Origin: Tachypleus tridentatus
Lineage: Eukaryota > Arthropoda > Merostomata > Xiphosura > Limulidae
Length of the DNA stretch: 64,000 nucleotides
Direction of reading: 5' to 3'
NCBI RefSeq assembly: GCF_004210375.1
Contig: NC_134829.1
Coordinates: 54,614,107 to 54,678,106 of the forward strand
This document shows, in pieces, positions 1 through 12,077 of this stretch. The notes under the pieces are model-generated. The model saw only the letters and a list, made by a program, of their open reading frames with translations, was not told the origin of the DNA and ran no database searches. A program made the position numbers and the translations under genes. Every line of letters starts with the position of its first letter. Position 1 is the first letter of the stretch.

Positions 1-3000
1 TACTAAATGAATTCACATATAGACTCATACAACATGATACATACAATAACACCATGTCCAGTATTAAACAGTCTTACTAAATAAAGTCACAGACTCATAC
101 AGCATGATACATACAATAACACCATGTCCAGTATTAAAGTGTTACTAAATGAAGTCACATCTAGACTCATACAACATGATACATACAATAACACCATGTC
201 CAGTATTAAAGTGTTACTAAATGAAGTCACATCTAGACTCATACAACATGATACATACAATAACACCATGTCCAGTATTAAACAGTCTTGCTAAATGAAG
301 TCACATATAGACTTATACAACATGATACATACAATAACACCATGTCCAGTATTAAAGTGTTACTAAATGAAGTCACATCTAGACTCATACAACATGATAC
401 AATACAATAACACCATGTCCAGTATTAAAGTTTTACTAAATGAAGTCACATATAGACTCATACAACATGACACATACAATAACACCATCTCCAGTATTAA
501 ACAGTCTTACTAAATTAAGTCACATCTAGACTCATACAACATCATACATACAATAACACCATGTCCAGTATTAAACAGTCTTGCTAAATGAAGTCACATC
601 TAGACTTATACAACATGATACATACAATAACACCATGTCCAGTATTAAACAGTCTTACTAAATGAATTCACATATAGACTCATACAACATGATACATACA
701 ATAACACCATGTCCAGTATTAAACAGTCTTACTAAATAAAGTCACAGACTCATACAGCATGATACATACAATAACACCATGTCCAGTATTAAAGTCTTAC
801 TAAATGAAGTCACATCTAGACTCATACAACATGATACATACAATAACACCATGTCCAGTATTAAAGTGTTACTAAATGAAGTCACATCTAGACTCATACA
901 ACATGATACATACAATAACACCATGTCCAGTATTAAACAGTCTTGCTAAATGAAGTCACATCTAGACTTATACAACATGATACATAGAATAACACCATGT
1001 CCAGTATTAAACAGTCTTACTAAATGAATTCACATATAGACTCATACAACATCATACATACAATAACACCATGTCCAGTATTAAACAGTCTTGCTAAATG
1101 AAGTCACATCTAGACTTATACAACATGATACATACAATAACACCATGTCCAGTATTAAACAGTCTTACTAAATGAATTCACATATAGACTCATACAACAT
1201 GATACATACAATAACACCATGTCCAGTATTAAAGTCTTACTAAATGAAGTCACATATAGACTCATACAACATGATACATACAATAACACCATGTCCAGTA
1301 TTAAAGTGTTACTAAATCAAGTCACATCTAGACTCATACAACATGATACAATACAATAACACCTTGTCCAGTATTAAAGTGTTACTAAATGAAGTCACAT
1401 CTAGACTCATACAACATGATACATACAATAACACCATGTCCAGTATTAAACAGTCTTGCTAAATGAAGTCACATATAGACTCATACAACATGATACATAC
1501 AATAACACCATGTCCAGTATTAAACAGTCTTACTAAATTAAGTCACATCTAGACTCATACAACATGATACATACAATAACACCATGTCCAGTACTAAAGT
1601 CTTACTAAATGAAGGCACATATAGACTCATACAACATGATACATACAATAACACCATGTCCAGTATTAAACAGTCTTACTGAATGAACTCACATCTACTC
1701 ATACAACATGTTACATACAATAACACCATGTCCAGTATTAAACAGTCTTACTAAATGATGTCACATCTAGACTCATACAACATGATACATACAATAACAC
1801 CATGTCCAGTATTAAAATATTCCTAAATGAAGTCACATGTAGACTCATACAACATGATATATAATAACACCATGTCCAGTATTAAACAGTCTTACTAAAT
1901 AAAGTCACATATAGACTCATACAACATGATACATACAATAACACCATCACCAGTATTAAACAGTCTTGCTAAATGAAGTCACATCTAGACTTATACAACA
2001 TGATACATACAATAACACCATGTCCAGTATTAAACAGTCTTGCTAAATAAAGTCACATGACTCATACAACATGATACATACAATAACACCATGTCCAGTA
2101 TTAAAGTCTTACTAAATGAAGTCACATCTAGACTCATACAACATGATACATACAATAACACCATGTCCAGTATTAAAATCTTACTAAATGAAGTCACATC
2201 TAGACTCATACAACATGATACATACAATAACACCATGTCCAGTATTAAACAGTCTTGCTAAATGAAGTCACATCTAGACTTATACAACATGATACATACA
2301 ATAACACCATGTCCAGTATTAAACAGTCTTACTAACTGAAGTCACATATAGACTCAGAACATGATACATACAATAACACCATGTCCAGTATTAAAATATT
2401 CCTAAATGAAGTCACATGTAGACTCATACAACATGATACATAGAATAACACCATGTCCAGTATTAAACAGTCTTGCTAAATAAAGTCACATATAGACTCA
2501 TACAACATGATACATACAATAACACCATGTCCAGTATTAAACAGTCTTACTAAATTAAGTCACATCTAGACTCATACAACATGATACATACAATAACACC
2601 ATGTCCAGTATTAAACAGTCTTACTGAATGAACTCACATCTACTCACACAACATGTTACATACAATAACACCATGTCCAGTATTAAACAGTCTTACTAAA
2701 TGAAGTCACATCTAGACTCATACAACATGATACATACAATAACACCATGTCCAGTATTAAACAGTCTTGCTAAATAAAGTCACATATAGACTCATACAAC
2801 ATGATACATACAATAACACCATGTCCAGTATTAAACAGTCTTGCTAAATAAAGTCACATATAGACTCATACAACATGATACATACAATAACACCATGTCC
2901 AGTATGAAACAGTCTTACTAAATTAAGTCACATCTAGACTCATACAACATGATACATACAATAACACCATGTCCAGTATTAAAGTCTTACTAAATGAAGG

Positions 3001-3345
3001 CACATATAGACTCATACAACATGATACATACAATAACACCATGTCCAGTATTAAACAGTCTTACTGAATGAACTCACATCTACTCACACAACATGTTACA
3101 TACAATAACACCATGTCCAGTATTAAACAGTCTTACTAAATGAAGTCACATCTAGACTCATACAACATGATACATACAATAACACCATGTCCAGTATTAA
3201 AATATTCCTAAATGAAGTCACATGTAGACTCATACAACATGATACATAGAATAACACCATGTCAAGTATTAAACAGTCTTACTAAATAAAGTCACATGTA
3301 GACTTGTAAAACATGTCACAATGATACCCTCCCTGTCTAGTATTA
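1..3345. repeat. 72-74 bp minisatellite, about 45 copies
   Basis: Tandem units of 72-74 bp run from the first base, so the array continues outside the window. Each unit contains ACACCATGTCCAGTATTAAA and a CATACAACATGATACATACA block. Length variants differ at the junction after GTATTAAA (CAGTCT versus GTGT). The last unit (about 3290-3345) is decayed. A higher-order period of about 655 bp is visible: the variant order at 1-270 recurs at 656-925. Short open frames on the minus strand are by-products of the repeat. No gene evidence. Confidence 0.97.
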
Positions 3346-4170
3346 ACAAACCTCTTTTTTACACTTTTCATGCAGGTAACATCTTGTAATTTAAAACTAA
3401 CAATATACCATTTCCATATTGAAGCTGATAATACAGTGTGTGTCAACAACTAATGATATTCAGTGTGTTATACAAAACTTGTTTGATTATGGTTTCAACA
3501 GAATTTGATCAAACAATTTTTACACTTGTGTAAATATGGGTGAACGATATTGAGATAAAGGCACTTAACAAACTGAAGGTCTGTTTCAACATGTTTACAT
3601 GAAAATGAGATTAGTTCAATAACCTTCTAGACATGTAGTAAAGAAACTTTCATAATAAATTGTTAAAACAACGTTCATTTTGTTAACTCTGATTTTATTC
3701 AAAGAGTCTACAATACAAAGAAAATATCAGCTAACCTTGCTATTTTTCAGTATTCAATCTATACATTGGCTAGAGAAACCCCAAATTGACATGAAACACA
3801 AATTGTGCAAGAGTACACTAGAGTGAAGATGATTCTTGAAACAGCAGTTTTGGGACAGACTAGAAGAGACGCTTGTACTTTATGTTGTACAAGTGTGGAG
3901 TGAATTGTATTTTGTCCGAGTACATTTTTAAAACATCTGTACTTGTTATCCACATTCTCAAGTTGCTTTACAAAAACCTTTTTAAGACAATTATAGCAGA
4001 ATTACAACAAAACAAACAGACTCACCTTGGAACTCATGGATTGAAGGATTCTCATAATCCTAATAACAAACCCTCAACCAATCATGTTGCCATGATGAAG
4101 TGATATTCTTACCAACAACAAAACATTTGGATATGAAGGTTACCAAAGTGTCCATTAAACTTTCTTTAAC
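3346..4170. other. AT-rich unique sequence, no gene seen
   Basis: Between two minisatellites. It holds only short open frames (about 64-76 codons) on both strands, with no recognisable domain and no repeat or element termini that I can see. Confidence 0.6.
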
Positions 4171-5190
4171 TCTTAATGATACTGTTACACAGAGATGTTG
4201 GTTACTACTAGGTCACTCTCTTGATCCTGTTACACAGAGATGTTGGTTACTACTGGGTCACTCTCTTGATCCTGTTACACAGAGATGTTGGTTACTACTG
4301 GGTCACTCTCTTGATATTGTTACACAGAGATGCTGGTTACTACTAGGTCACTCTCTTGATCCTGTTACACAGAGATGTTGGTTACTACCGGGTCACTCTC
4401 TTGATATTGTTACGTAGAGATGTTGGTTACTACTGGGTCACTCTCTTGATACTGTTACACAGAGATGTTGGTTACTACTAGATCACTCTCATGATACTGT
4501 TATACAGAGACGTTGGTTACTACTAGGTCACTCTCTTGATACTGTTACACAGAGATGTTGGTTACTACTAGGTCACTCTCTTGATACTGTTATACAGAGA
4601 CGTTGGTTACTACTGGGTCACTCTCTTGATCCTGTTATTCAGAGATGTTGGTTACTACTGGGTCACTCTCTTGATATTGTTACACAGAGATGTTGGTTAC
4701 TACTAGGTCACTCTCTTGATATTGTTACACAGAGATGTTGGTTACTACTAGGTCACTCTCTTGATACTGTTACACAGAGATGTTGGTTACTACTAGGTCA
4801 CTATCTTGATACTGTTACACAGAGATGTTGGTTACTACTGGGTCACTCTCTTGATCCTGTTATACAGATGTGTTGGTTACTACTGGGTCACTCTCTTGAT
4901 ATTGTTATACAGAGATGTTGGTTACTACTAGGTCACTCTCTTGATATTGTTACACAGAGATGTTGGTTACTACTAGGTCACTCTCTTGATACTGTTACAC
5001 AGAGATGTTGGTTACTACTAGGTCACTCTCTTGATACTGTTACACAGAGTTGTTGGTTACTACTAGGTCACTCTCTTGATATTGTTATATGGGAAAATTG
5101 GGAGTTACTTCTGGATTACTCTCTTGATATTGTTACATGGAAGTATTGAGAGTTATTACTGGGTTACCTTTTCAATGTTGTTACATACAA
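4171..5190. repeat. 45-bp minisatellite, about 20 full copies plus decayed tail
   Basis: The unit is 45 bp, with core AGAGATGTTGGTTACTACT followed by GGTCACTCTCTTGAT. Because 45 is divisible by three, the plus strand reads as a 15-residue peptide repeat containing CWLLLGHSLD. The frame is broken by an in-frame TAG near 4413 and by variant units. Units after about 5085 are increasingly diverged. I read it as a non-coding minisatellite. Confidence 0.96.
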
Positions 5191-5573
5191 ATATGTTTGG
5201 GTAATAGTTAAAACAGAAAGTGTAATTTTGGTAAGCGTTTTACATAAAAACACTACCTACGAAAAAAAACTGCTGTAAAAAACGACACCTTGTTGTGGAA
5301 TTGTTCTTATTTCCTGCCTGGTTTTAAAACTTACTAAATACTCTGAAATGAACTGTGGGTATAAGAAAAATAAAATATAAGAAAACATTATCAGGTTTGT
5401 GTGGGAAAACAATTAGGAGAAATAAGCATAATATGTTTGTAAAAATCTTCTTAAGGCTAAGAAATATCGTTTTCAGTCTCCACAAGGTGGTAATAAAATT
5501 TCAGTACATGATTTCACAAAGTATCTCATTTTTATTGCATTAAAACAAACGTTGGTTCATAGGTTTTTGCATC
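5191..5573. other. AT-rich unique sequence, no gene seen
   Basis: No recognisable coding signal or element. The 62-codon open frame at 5355-5543 is lysine-rich, shows no domain and is probably chance. Confidence 0.55.
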
Positions 5574-5770
5574 AAACTAAGGCAGACTATTAACCCAATG
5601 TTTCTACCTTAGTCTGAGGTAGATTATTGACTCAATGTCTTTACATCAGATTACTGACCCAAATTTTTTAGTACTGGACTAAAGCAGCCTATTGATCAAA
5701 TGGTTTTTTATTGGACTAAGGTAGACTAGTGACCCGATGTTTTTATATCAAACTATGGCAGAATACTAAT
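5574..5770. repeat. Degenerate 37-bp tandem repeat, about 5-6 copies
   Basis: Diverged units of about 37 bp follow the pattern ACTAAGGCAGACTATTGAC-CCAATGTTTTTA. One unit is shortened by about 9 bp around 5648-5675. The unit-to-unit divergence suggests an old array. It lies downstream of the KDM1A stop codon in gene sense and could be in or just beyond the 3' UTR. Confidence 0.75.
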
Positions 5771-5911
5771 ATTTTATTTTTTTAAAATATGGCAGACGTT
5801 GGGTTTAAATGCTTTGAGTGTATGGAAATAGTTACTTTGGGTAAATTATGGACTCAAAAAACATAACTGTTGCTAGTTACTTCAGTATTCCATTAAACGT
5901 CAATACGCATG

Positions 5912-5917
5912 TTTATT
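5912..5917 (-). promoter_or_regulatory. KDM1A: Candidate polyadenylation signal (AATAAA) for KDM1A
   Basis: Plus-strand TTTATT reads AATAAA on the minus strand, about 250 nt past the KDM1A stop codon. A second AATAAA lies at 5773-5778. The choice between them cannot be made from sequence alone. Confidence 0.35.
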
Positions 5918-6166
5918 GTTTACGTTAATAAATTTCTAATTATATTCACTGTGCAACAGATTAAAACGATTGGCTAATACCTTTAGTGACAGATGTTTTC
6001 TAAATAAGTCTGTTGATTTCTTCAATTTTTCACGAACATACCCAGAAAATACAGACCCTTGTAAGGCAGTGATACTGATGACCTATGACCTTAACGATAC
6101 GAACAAAACGTTTAAGATCAGTTCTTACACAGCTAGTAAATTTAAATCGAATGACGCTGAAGACAA

Positions 6167-6411
6167 TCACTGAACAGTTGACAGGGGCCGGGGCGTTTGC
6201 CGTGGTAAAGCGTACGGACAACCGAGGAACTGGTCGGAAATGCGGCCAGCTTCCCGCAACCCACTAAGCAGGGCTCCGTGGACGGTGGCTGGATAATTTC
6301 GGATGGTGTGTTCCCCGGCGAAGAAGAGGCGAGGCATGGAGGTGGCTTGGGTGGACCCGGGAATGACAGAAGGAGGAGTTACAGGTGTGGCCAATATGTC
6401 GTAGTCGTTCC
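6167..6411 (-). CDS. KDM1A: KDM1A (LSD1) terminal coding exon
   Basis: This is the last coding exon of lysine-specific histone demethylase 1, a nuclear FAD-dependent amine oxidase that removes mono- and dimethyl groups from histone H3 (Lys4) within CoREST-type complexes. The minus-strand translation contains [19 protein letters not shown] followed by [17 protein letters not shown], the near-invariant C-terminal FAD-binding part of the amine-oxidase domain. The Glu of AGEHT corresponds to human Glu801. The exon begins after TTTTACACAG (acceptor AG at 6413-6412). Its first two bases complete a Gly codon started in the previous exon, and the frame ends at TGA (6169-6167). The tail after LPRQ is short and divergent, as expected for this family. 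An open frame continues upstream into the intron, but the splice acceptor and the homology both end at 6411. Confidence 0.97.
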
Positions 6412-7149
6412 CTGTGTAAAATACAAAACAGATTAGAACTGGCGTCACTAAGAAAATCCAGAAATGTTGCATAGGAAGATGTGTCCAGTCAGATAGTTAA
6501 AACAAAGTTATAATGTAGTTCTTTATCAAACTGTATATGATTTTCAATATGTACCAAACCAAGGCTGTAATAACTTTCTTTCATCTGACAAGACCACCTT
6601 CATGACTACAGGATGAAAAACTAGCAAGTTAGCCTTTTAATTAGTTGGTTAATTAGGCCTAACAAGATTATTAATGTTTATCTAATTACTTTTATCCTCA
6701 CAGTTTACAATTTTCCCACCTAAAATACGCACGATTCTGACGAAAGGATTCTTACCCTCACCACACACACACTTTTCACACCGAAAATAACGTATGATTC
6801 TGATTACATATTTCCTACCCTAACCACACACACTGTTCACAGAAGTTTCGCCCATGCAAACATGGTTCGTGGATACAGCATGGGTCATTAAACCAGTGAA
6901 ACAGAGCGAGGGCTTTTATAGTGGTGATATGTAGGTAATATTTTAGGTCCTTCTTAACTCAGAATTTAATAGCTTATATTAATCTGGAACTATGAATAGT
7001 ATTATATCATTGCATATAATTTATTATTTGATATTGTAGTTTGTTGATTATATTAAACAACATTACAAGCTGAGGAAAGTGTTACATATGTCATTGCAAA
7101 AAGGAAAATGCAAGTTGAAAGGTGGTTACGTTCGAAAGTTATACAAACG

Positions 7150-7377
7150 CAAGCTGAGCTGGTAGTCCCTAACTTTGAACCGACAGACGCACGATCCCTA
7201 GTCAACCGCACCCATCACTCTAACTCTTGTCTGTTTTAATGAAATTAAAGGAGTTGACTGTCATTCTTATAATGCACCAACGACATTAGAATGCGAAATG
7301 AATTTCTGAAACAGCTGGGGTGCGAACCACGAACCCTAGGATTCGAAGTTGACAGTTTTAATCACTAGCCCATGCTA
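7150..7377 (-). mobile_element. Decayed family-1 SINE copy
   Basis: It matches the order of SINE blocks with many substitutions: AGTCCCTAACTTTG, then CGCACCCATCACTC and AACTCTTG, then TTATAATGCACCAACG, then a tRNA-like segment GGGGTGCGAACCACGAACCC followed by TTAATCACTAGCCCATGC. The head is at the right, so orientation is minus. The level of decay makes the ends approximate. Confidence 0.6.
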
Positions 7378-8750
7378 TGTAAAATGATGTAAACTATCAA
7401 TATTATAGATATATATAAAATACAAAAGTCACGAACAATCGGTAGTGAATATTCATGTTGACCAATAAATGTACCAGAAGTCGAGAAGGTACGTACGTAA
7501 CTATTTAGAACAGGAAAGTTGTGCGATCCTGTCTTCAGTCCCGTGTACGGTCTGATGCTTGAAGGTTTTATGTTTTGTTTCGTATTAAGTCTTAAAAAAT
7601 ATCTAATACATATCTCCATAGTACAGAGTATAAATCAAATTATGCGCTGGTTGAACTAAACAGTAATATTTACTCTTTTTGTATTTTAAAATGGGCCGTT
7701 AAAAGCTTTAGAAAGTGAATTATTAGTTTTTCGGAATATTAGTTTTATTTTTCTATTAAGATTTGTAATGAAAACGCGCTACTTGTTCCAGAAATTCCAT
7801 TCCTGTCACAAGTAGAATTATAACCACGTGATTGTGAGCCACACTATCCACCCCACATTGACCAAGGGCAGGAAATTTGGCTTCAGAGTAGTTCGCGCTC
7901 TTGGTAAACAATGAGGCCGAATGAATCACATCAGCCCACATTTATGAAGATTTACAGTTATTACCTAACTTAATCCTATAAGGCTGAACATATGAACAAG
8001 CTTTAAAATATGTCAGACACGTATCTTCTGAACTTTGAAGTTACATTACAATACGAAACTTTCTTGGTTTTCATTTATATGGCGCGTTAATCTAACAAAA
8101 GACTTAACACTCCTACGAAAAGTGGGGCCTAATAGGCCCCAGAGCAACTTTAAAGGTTATTAATATTAGGCTAATAAATTTGTATTTAAATGAAATTGCC
8201 ATTTCATTTGTAGTTAATGAATCAAATTTCCTGCAAAGACATCAAACAACAAACACCACAGTAGGAACTTAACCCCGAACCGTACTGTCATTAGTCTTCA
8301 AGCCTACCGTTTAACCACCAGGGGCAAACGTTACGTCATTAACGATATATTAACGAACCAATAAGACTACAGAAAGAGACATTGTTCTCGTCCGTATTTA
8401 CTCATCCAAACTGTTGAGAACAAAGACACAGTTAACCTCTGACATCTGCTTGATGAGATGAAATTATACTTCACATAAAACTGTTATATTTCTCGAACCA
8501 GCAATACCAGCTTATTTTAGAATTGTGCTATGAAAAAATAAGAGGTGGGCAAACCTCTTGGAAATATTTCTCTGCATTTATTTACAAACATCTCCGTGTA
8601 TTTTATTTAAGCTTTGTCAAGTTAAAATCTTAACACCTGCTTTATCTAGACCCCTGGCCGCTTCTTAAGGAAGTATATACTGTACAAATATACGTTACCT
8701 AAAATTAAGTGAGGTAAGGATGTTAGGGGTTCTCTGAAATAAAAGGTCAA

Positions 8751-9018
8751 TTTGTTTGTTTTTTGAATTTCGCGCAAGATACTCGAGGGCTATCTGCGCT
8801 AGCCGTTCCTAACTTAGCAGTGTAAGACAAGAGGAAAGGCAGATACTCATCACCACTCACCGCCAACTCTTGGGCTACTCTTTTCTCAACGAATAGTGGG
8901 ATGGACCGTCACGTTATAACGCTTCCCCGGTTTAAAGGGCGAGCATGTTTGGTGCGACGAGGATTCGAACCCGCGACCCTTAGATTACGAATCAAACGTC
9001 TTAACCCACCTGGCCACT
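8751..9018 (-). mobile_element. tRNA-derived SINE, family 1
   Basis: A near full-length copy. From left to right it has a TTTGTTTGTTTTTTGAATTT tail region, the ACTCGAGGGCTATCTGCGCT block, the central TCATCACCACTCACCGCC domain, CTCTTGGGCTACTCTTTT, then the tRNA-derived head read in reverse. GGATTCGAACCCGCGACC contains the Pol III B box on the minus strand. Inserted in the last intron of KDM1A in the same orientation as the gene. Confidence 0.93.
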
Positions 9019-9339
9019 AAAAGTCATAATTCAGCTCTGGATCACAAGATTGTTAATGAAATATACCTATGTAAACAGATGTGTCTAAGTGCGTACGAAC
9101 GTGTGGAACTCGTGGTCTGAGATTAAAGTACACGTTATGCAATATACTTGAATATGACACCTGGTAAAAATGAATGAAGTTTTATTTATGCTCTAAACCT
9201 CTCGGAATTCTGCTAAAAAATAAACTTCAAGACTTAGCGTTTATCTACTACAAATACAAATCATATACCTGGGCACATCACAGACACGATCACTAAAGGA
9301 TAAGAAATGTGTATAACTTGGGTTTACATTTCATATATT

Positions 9340-10270
9340 TAAAAAAAAAACTGGTTAGTAAGCAACCTCCGGGGCTGAGATCTCCCCCTCCCCAAATAGC
9401 GTTATAAGAGTGACAGTCAAAACCTACAATTAAATACATTTGAGTTTACACAAGTTTTAAAAAAACTGGTTAGTTAGTGTGCTAACCTCAAAACAGCGTT
9501 ATAAGAGTAACGGTCAAAACCTGCCATTAGATACATTTGATTGTGCATAAGTTTTAAAACTGGTTAGTATGCTAACCTGCGGAGTTGAGGTCTCTCCTCC
9601 AAATAGTTATAAGAGTGACAGTCAAAACCTACAATTAGACACATTTGAGTGTACACAGGTTTTAAAAACTGGTTAGTGAGTGTGCTAACCTCAAAACAGC
9701 GTTATAAGAGTAACGGTCAAACCTGCCATTAGATATATATTTGATTGTGCATACGTTTTAAAACTGGTTAGTGTGCTAACCTGCGGAGTTGAGGTCTCTC
9801 CTCCAAATAGAGTTATAAGAGTGACAGTCAAAACCTACAATTAAATACATTTGAGTGTACACAAGTTTTAAAAAACTGGTTAGTGAGTGTGCTAACCTCA
9901 AAACAGCGTTATAAGAGTAACGGTCAAAACCTGCCATTAGATACATTTGATTGTGCATAAGTTTTAAAACTGGTTAGCATGCTAACCTGCGGAGTTGAGG
10001 TCTCTCCTCCAAATAGTTATAAGAGTGACAGTCAAAACCTACAATTAGATACATTTGAGTGTACACAGGTTTTAAAAAAACTGATTAGTGAGTGTGCTAA
10101 CCTCAAAACAGCGTTATAAGAGTAACGGTCAAAACCTGCCATTAGATACATTTGATTGTGCATAACTTTAATAAAAACTGGTTAGTGTGCTAGCCTCGGG
10201 GGCTGAGGTCTCTTCCCCTCCTCCAACAGCACTTCAGGGGTGCATTAAAATGACGGTTAAAACCTACTAT
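9340..10270. repeat. Dimeric minisatellite, about 205-bp higher-order unit, about 4.5 copies
   Basis: Two related monomers alternate: one of about 110 bp carrying GGAGTTGAGGTCTCTCCTCC and one of about 95 bp lacking it. Both contain CTGGTTAGTGTGCTAACCTC and GCGTTATAAGAGTAACGGTC. Dimers start near 9557, 9761 and 9967, giving spacings of 204 and 206 bp. It lies in the KDM1A last intron. Part of the monomer resembles the family-1 SINE core (see findings). Confidence 0.93.
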
Positions 10271-10594
10271 ACGGTCGACTAGGAGTAGCCAGCCATCTTG
10301 TAGCATTGCGCGAAGTTCTATAAACAGACAATTCGTTAAAAATCATAATGATAAATTTTACCTAATTTTGTATGTAACACCACCTATAAAAAGTTTAAAA
10401 TGGGCCTGCGTGTGTACAGGATATCCTGTTACCACAGTTACTCACGAAATACGCCAGCATTACCACCATGTTAAGATTAACCATGTATACACATAAATAC
10501 GCTCACAAGATACAAGTAACTCATAGGATGCCACGAACTTTGTGCTTTGATCTAAGTTTTAAAACTTTTCGATGAAATCAGCACTGCCACTCAC

Positions 10595-10676
10595 CAGAAG
10601 AGCCAGTTGCGACATACGTGTAAGAACCACGTGACCATGGATCGGCTCGCCAACGAGTAACCACCGTCTCCTTGGG
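10595..10676 (-). CDS. KDM1A: KDM1A (LSD1) penultimate coding exon
   Basis: An 82-nt minus-strand exon encodes 27 residues plus one base. It reads [19 protein letters not shown], then TYVATGSS, matching human LSD1 from about Pro743. Trp and Tyr in RWRADPW..GSY correspond to human Trp751 and Tyr761, residues that line the amine-oxidase catalytic pocket. The acceptor is TTTTTTTCTATTTAG|CCC, with a pyrimidine-rich tract. The donor is CTTCTG|GTGAGT. The exon starts in phase 0 and ends with one base of a Gly codon that exon 6411-6167 completes. Confidence 0.97.
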
Positions 10677-10809
10677 CTAAATAGAAAAAAAAATGTAAAC
10701 TTAGTAATTTAACAGTTTCAGCAAAATTCTTTAAGGCAGTTGTTTCCTTCTGTAGTGGTTCCTTCTGTAGTTAGTGGACTATTATGACAGTTACGTAGGT
10801 GTAAGAACT

Positions 10810-11540
10810 GTGTTAAGGTAAGAACAACAGGTACAGAATTAAGACATGACGCAGGATTGTGTTAAGGTAAGAACAACAGGTGTAGAATTACGACATGACA
10901 ACAGGATTGTGTTAAGGTAAGAACAACAGGTACAGAATCAAGACATGTCAACAGGATTGGGTTAAGGTAAGAAGAACAGGTGTAGAATTAAGACATGTCA
11001 ACAGGATTGTGTTAAGGTAAGAACAACAGGTGTAGAATTAAGACATGTCAACAAGATTGTGTTAAGGTAAGAACAACAGGTGTAGAATTAAGACATGTTA
11101 ACAGGATTGTGTTAAGGTAAGAACAACAGGTACAGAATTAAGACATGGCAACAGGATTGTGTTAAGGTAAGAACAACAGGTACAGAATCAAGACATGTCA
11201 ACAGGATTGTGTTAAGGTAAGAACAACAGGTACAGAATCAAGACATGTCAACAGGATTGTGTTAAGGTAAGAACAACAGGTACAGAATTAAGACATGTCA
11301 ACAGAATTGTGTTAAGGTAAGAACAACAGGTATAGAATTAAGAAGTGTCAACAAGATTGTGTTAAGGTAAGAACAACAGGTACATAATTAAGACATGTCA
11401 ACAGGATTGTGTTAAGGTAAGAACAACAGGTACAGAATTAAGACATGGCAACAGGATTGTGTTAAGGTAAGAACAACAGGTACAGAATTCAGACATGTCA
11501 ACAGGATTGTGTTAAGGTAAGAACAACAGGTATAGAATTA
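10810..11540. repeat. 50-bp minisatellite, about 14-15 copies, in a KDM1A intron
   Basis: Regular 50-bp units contain GTGTTAAGGTAAGAACAACA then GGTACAGAATTAAGACATGT. Variation is limited to a few positions (TACAG/TGTAG, ATTA/ATCA). It occupies most of the 1158-bp intron between exons 11835 and 10676. Every unit has AAGGTAAGA on the plus strand, antisense to the gene. Confidence 0.96.
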
Positions 11541-11834
11541 AAAGAAGAAATACAACGAATGCTAAGTTGTTGCTTATAGCTGTTGTATTTGTGTGTTGTT
11601 GTTAACAGGGCAATAAATGTAATAATTTAAAAACAGAAAAGAAAAACAACAAAGTTTTGCTGATGAAAATTATACAAAACAAGGGTTACACTTTACGTAC
11701 TTAGATTTGTATATATCTTACCACACACACATAACATAACAGCAGTTTATCGTGATTACAAGTAATGACAAGCTTTGTATATACGTTCCCGAAGCGAAAT
11801 ACAAAACAAGTATGTAAGAACAAACTCAACTTAC

Positions 11835-12077
11835 TTGTGGAACTGCACTGTTTCCGAAAATGCCTTTTAGAACGGCGATACAACGACCAACGATGACGTC
11901 ATCACTAACATTTTCCATGATGGCGGCCGCCTCACCTGCGACGAGTGCAAGAAGAACAGGAGCACGATACAGGTTCCAAAAGAGGAACAATTCCCCTCTG
12001 CTGGCCGTGGTGCTACCGACATGGCCGAAGAGGTTGGCATTTGGATCCCAGAATACTCGATCAAAGCAAAGTACCAC
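11835..12077 (-). CDS. KDM1A: KDM1A (LSD1) internal coding exon, amine-oxidase domain
   Basis: A 243-nt exon (81 codons, phase 0 at both ends) on the minus strand. It encodes [18 protein letters not shown], then [18 protein letters not shown], then [13 protein letters not shown] and [19 protein letters not shown], ending in SAVPQ. This equals human LSD1 residues from about 662 to 742. The catalytic lysine (human Lys661) would be the last residue of the preceding exon, which I did not find. The acceptor is TTTCTAG|GTG and the donor is CCACAA|GTAAGT. The open frame runs a few codons past the donor, which is intron read-through. Other open frames over this region are shadows. Confidence 0.97.

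Larger units (their letters stand above)
6412..10594 (-). other. KDM1A: KDM1A last intron (4183 bp)
   Basis: It is bounded by donor G|GTGAGT (exon end 10595) and acceptor TTTTACACAG|GG. It contains a decayed SINE, a clear minus-strand SINE and a dimeric minisatellite (listed separately). Poorly preserved tRNA-like sequence near 8240-8335 may be another relic. The stretch 6412-7149 and the rest show no other gene. Confidence 0.9.

Noticed and set aside
4100..5149. Secreted or membrane repeat protein with CWLLLGHSLD units
   Set aside because: The 15-residue repeat follows from a 45-bp minisatellite and is broken by in-frame stops and diverged units.
5574..5770. Additional KDM1A coding sequence
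   Set aside because: The KDM1A frame ends at 6167 with the expected C-terminal length. This stretch is a degenerate 37-bp repeat.
6030..6267. Small frames overlapping the KDM1A terminal exon (6030-6221 minus, 5970-6173 and 6085-6267 plus)
   Set aside because: Antisense or out-of-frame shadows. The KDM1A C terminus explains the coding signal.
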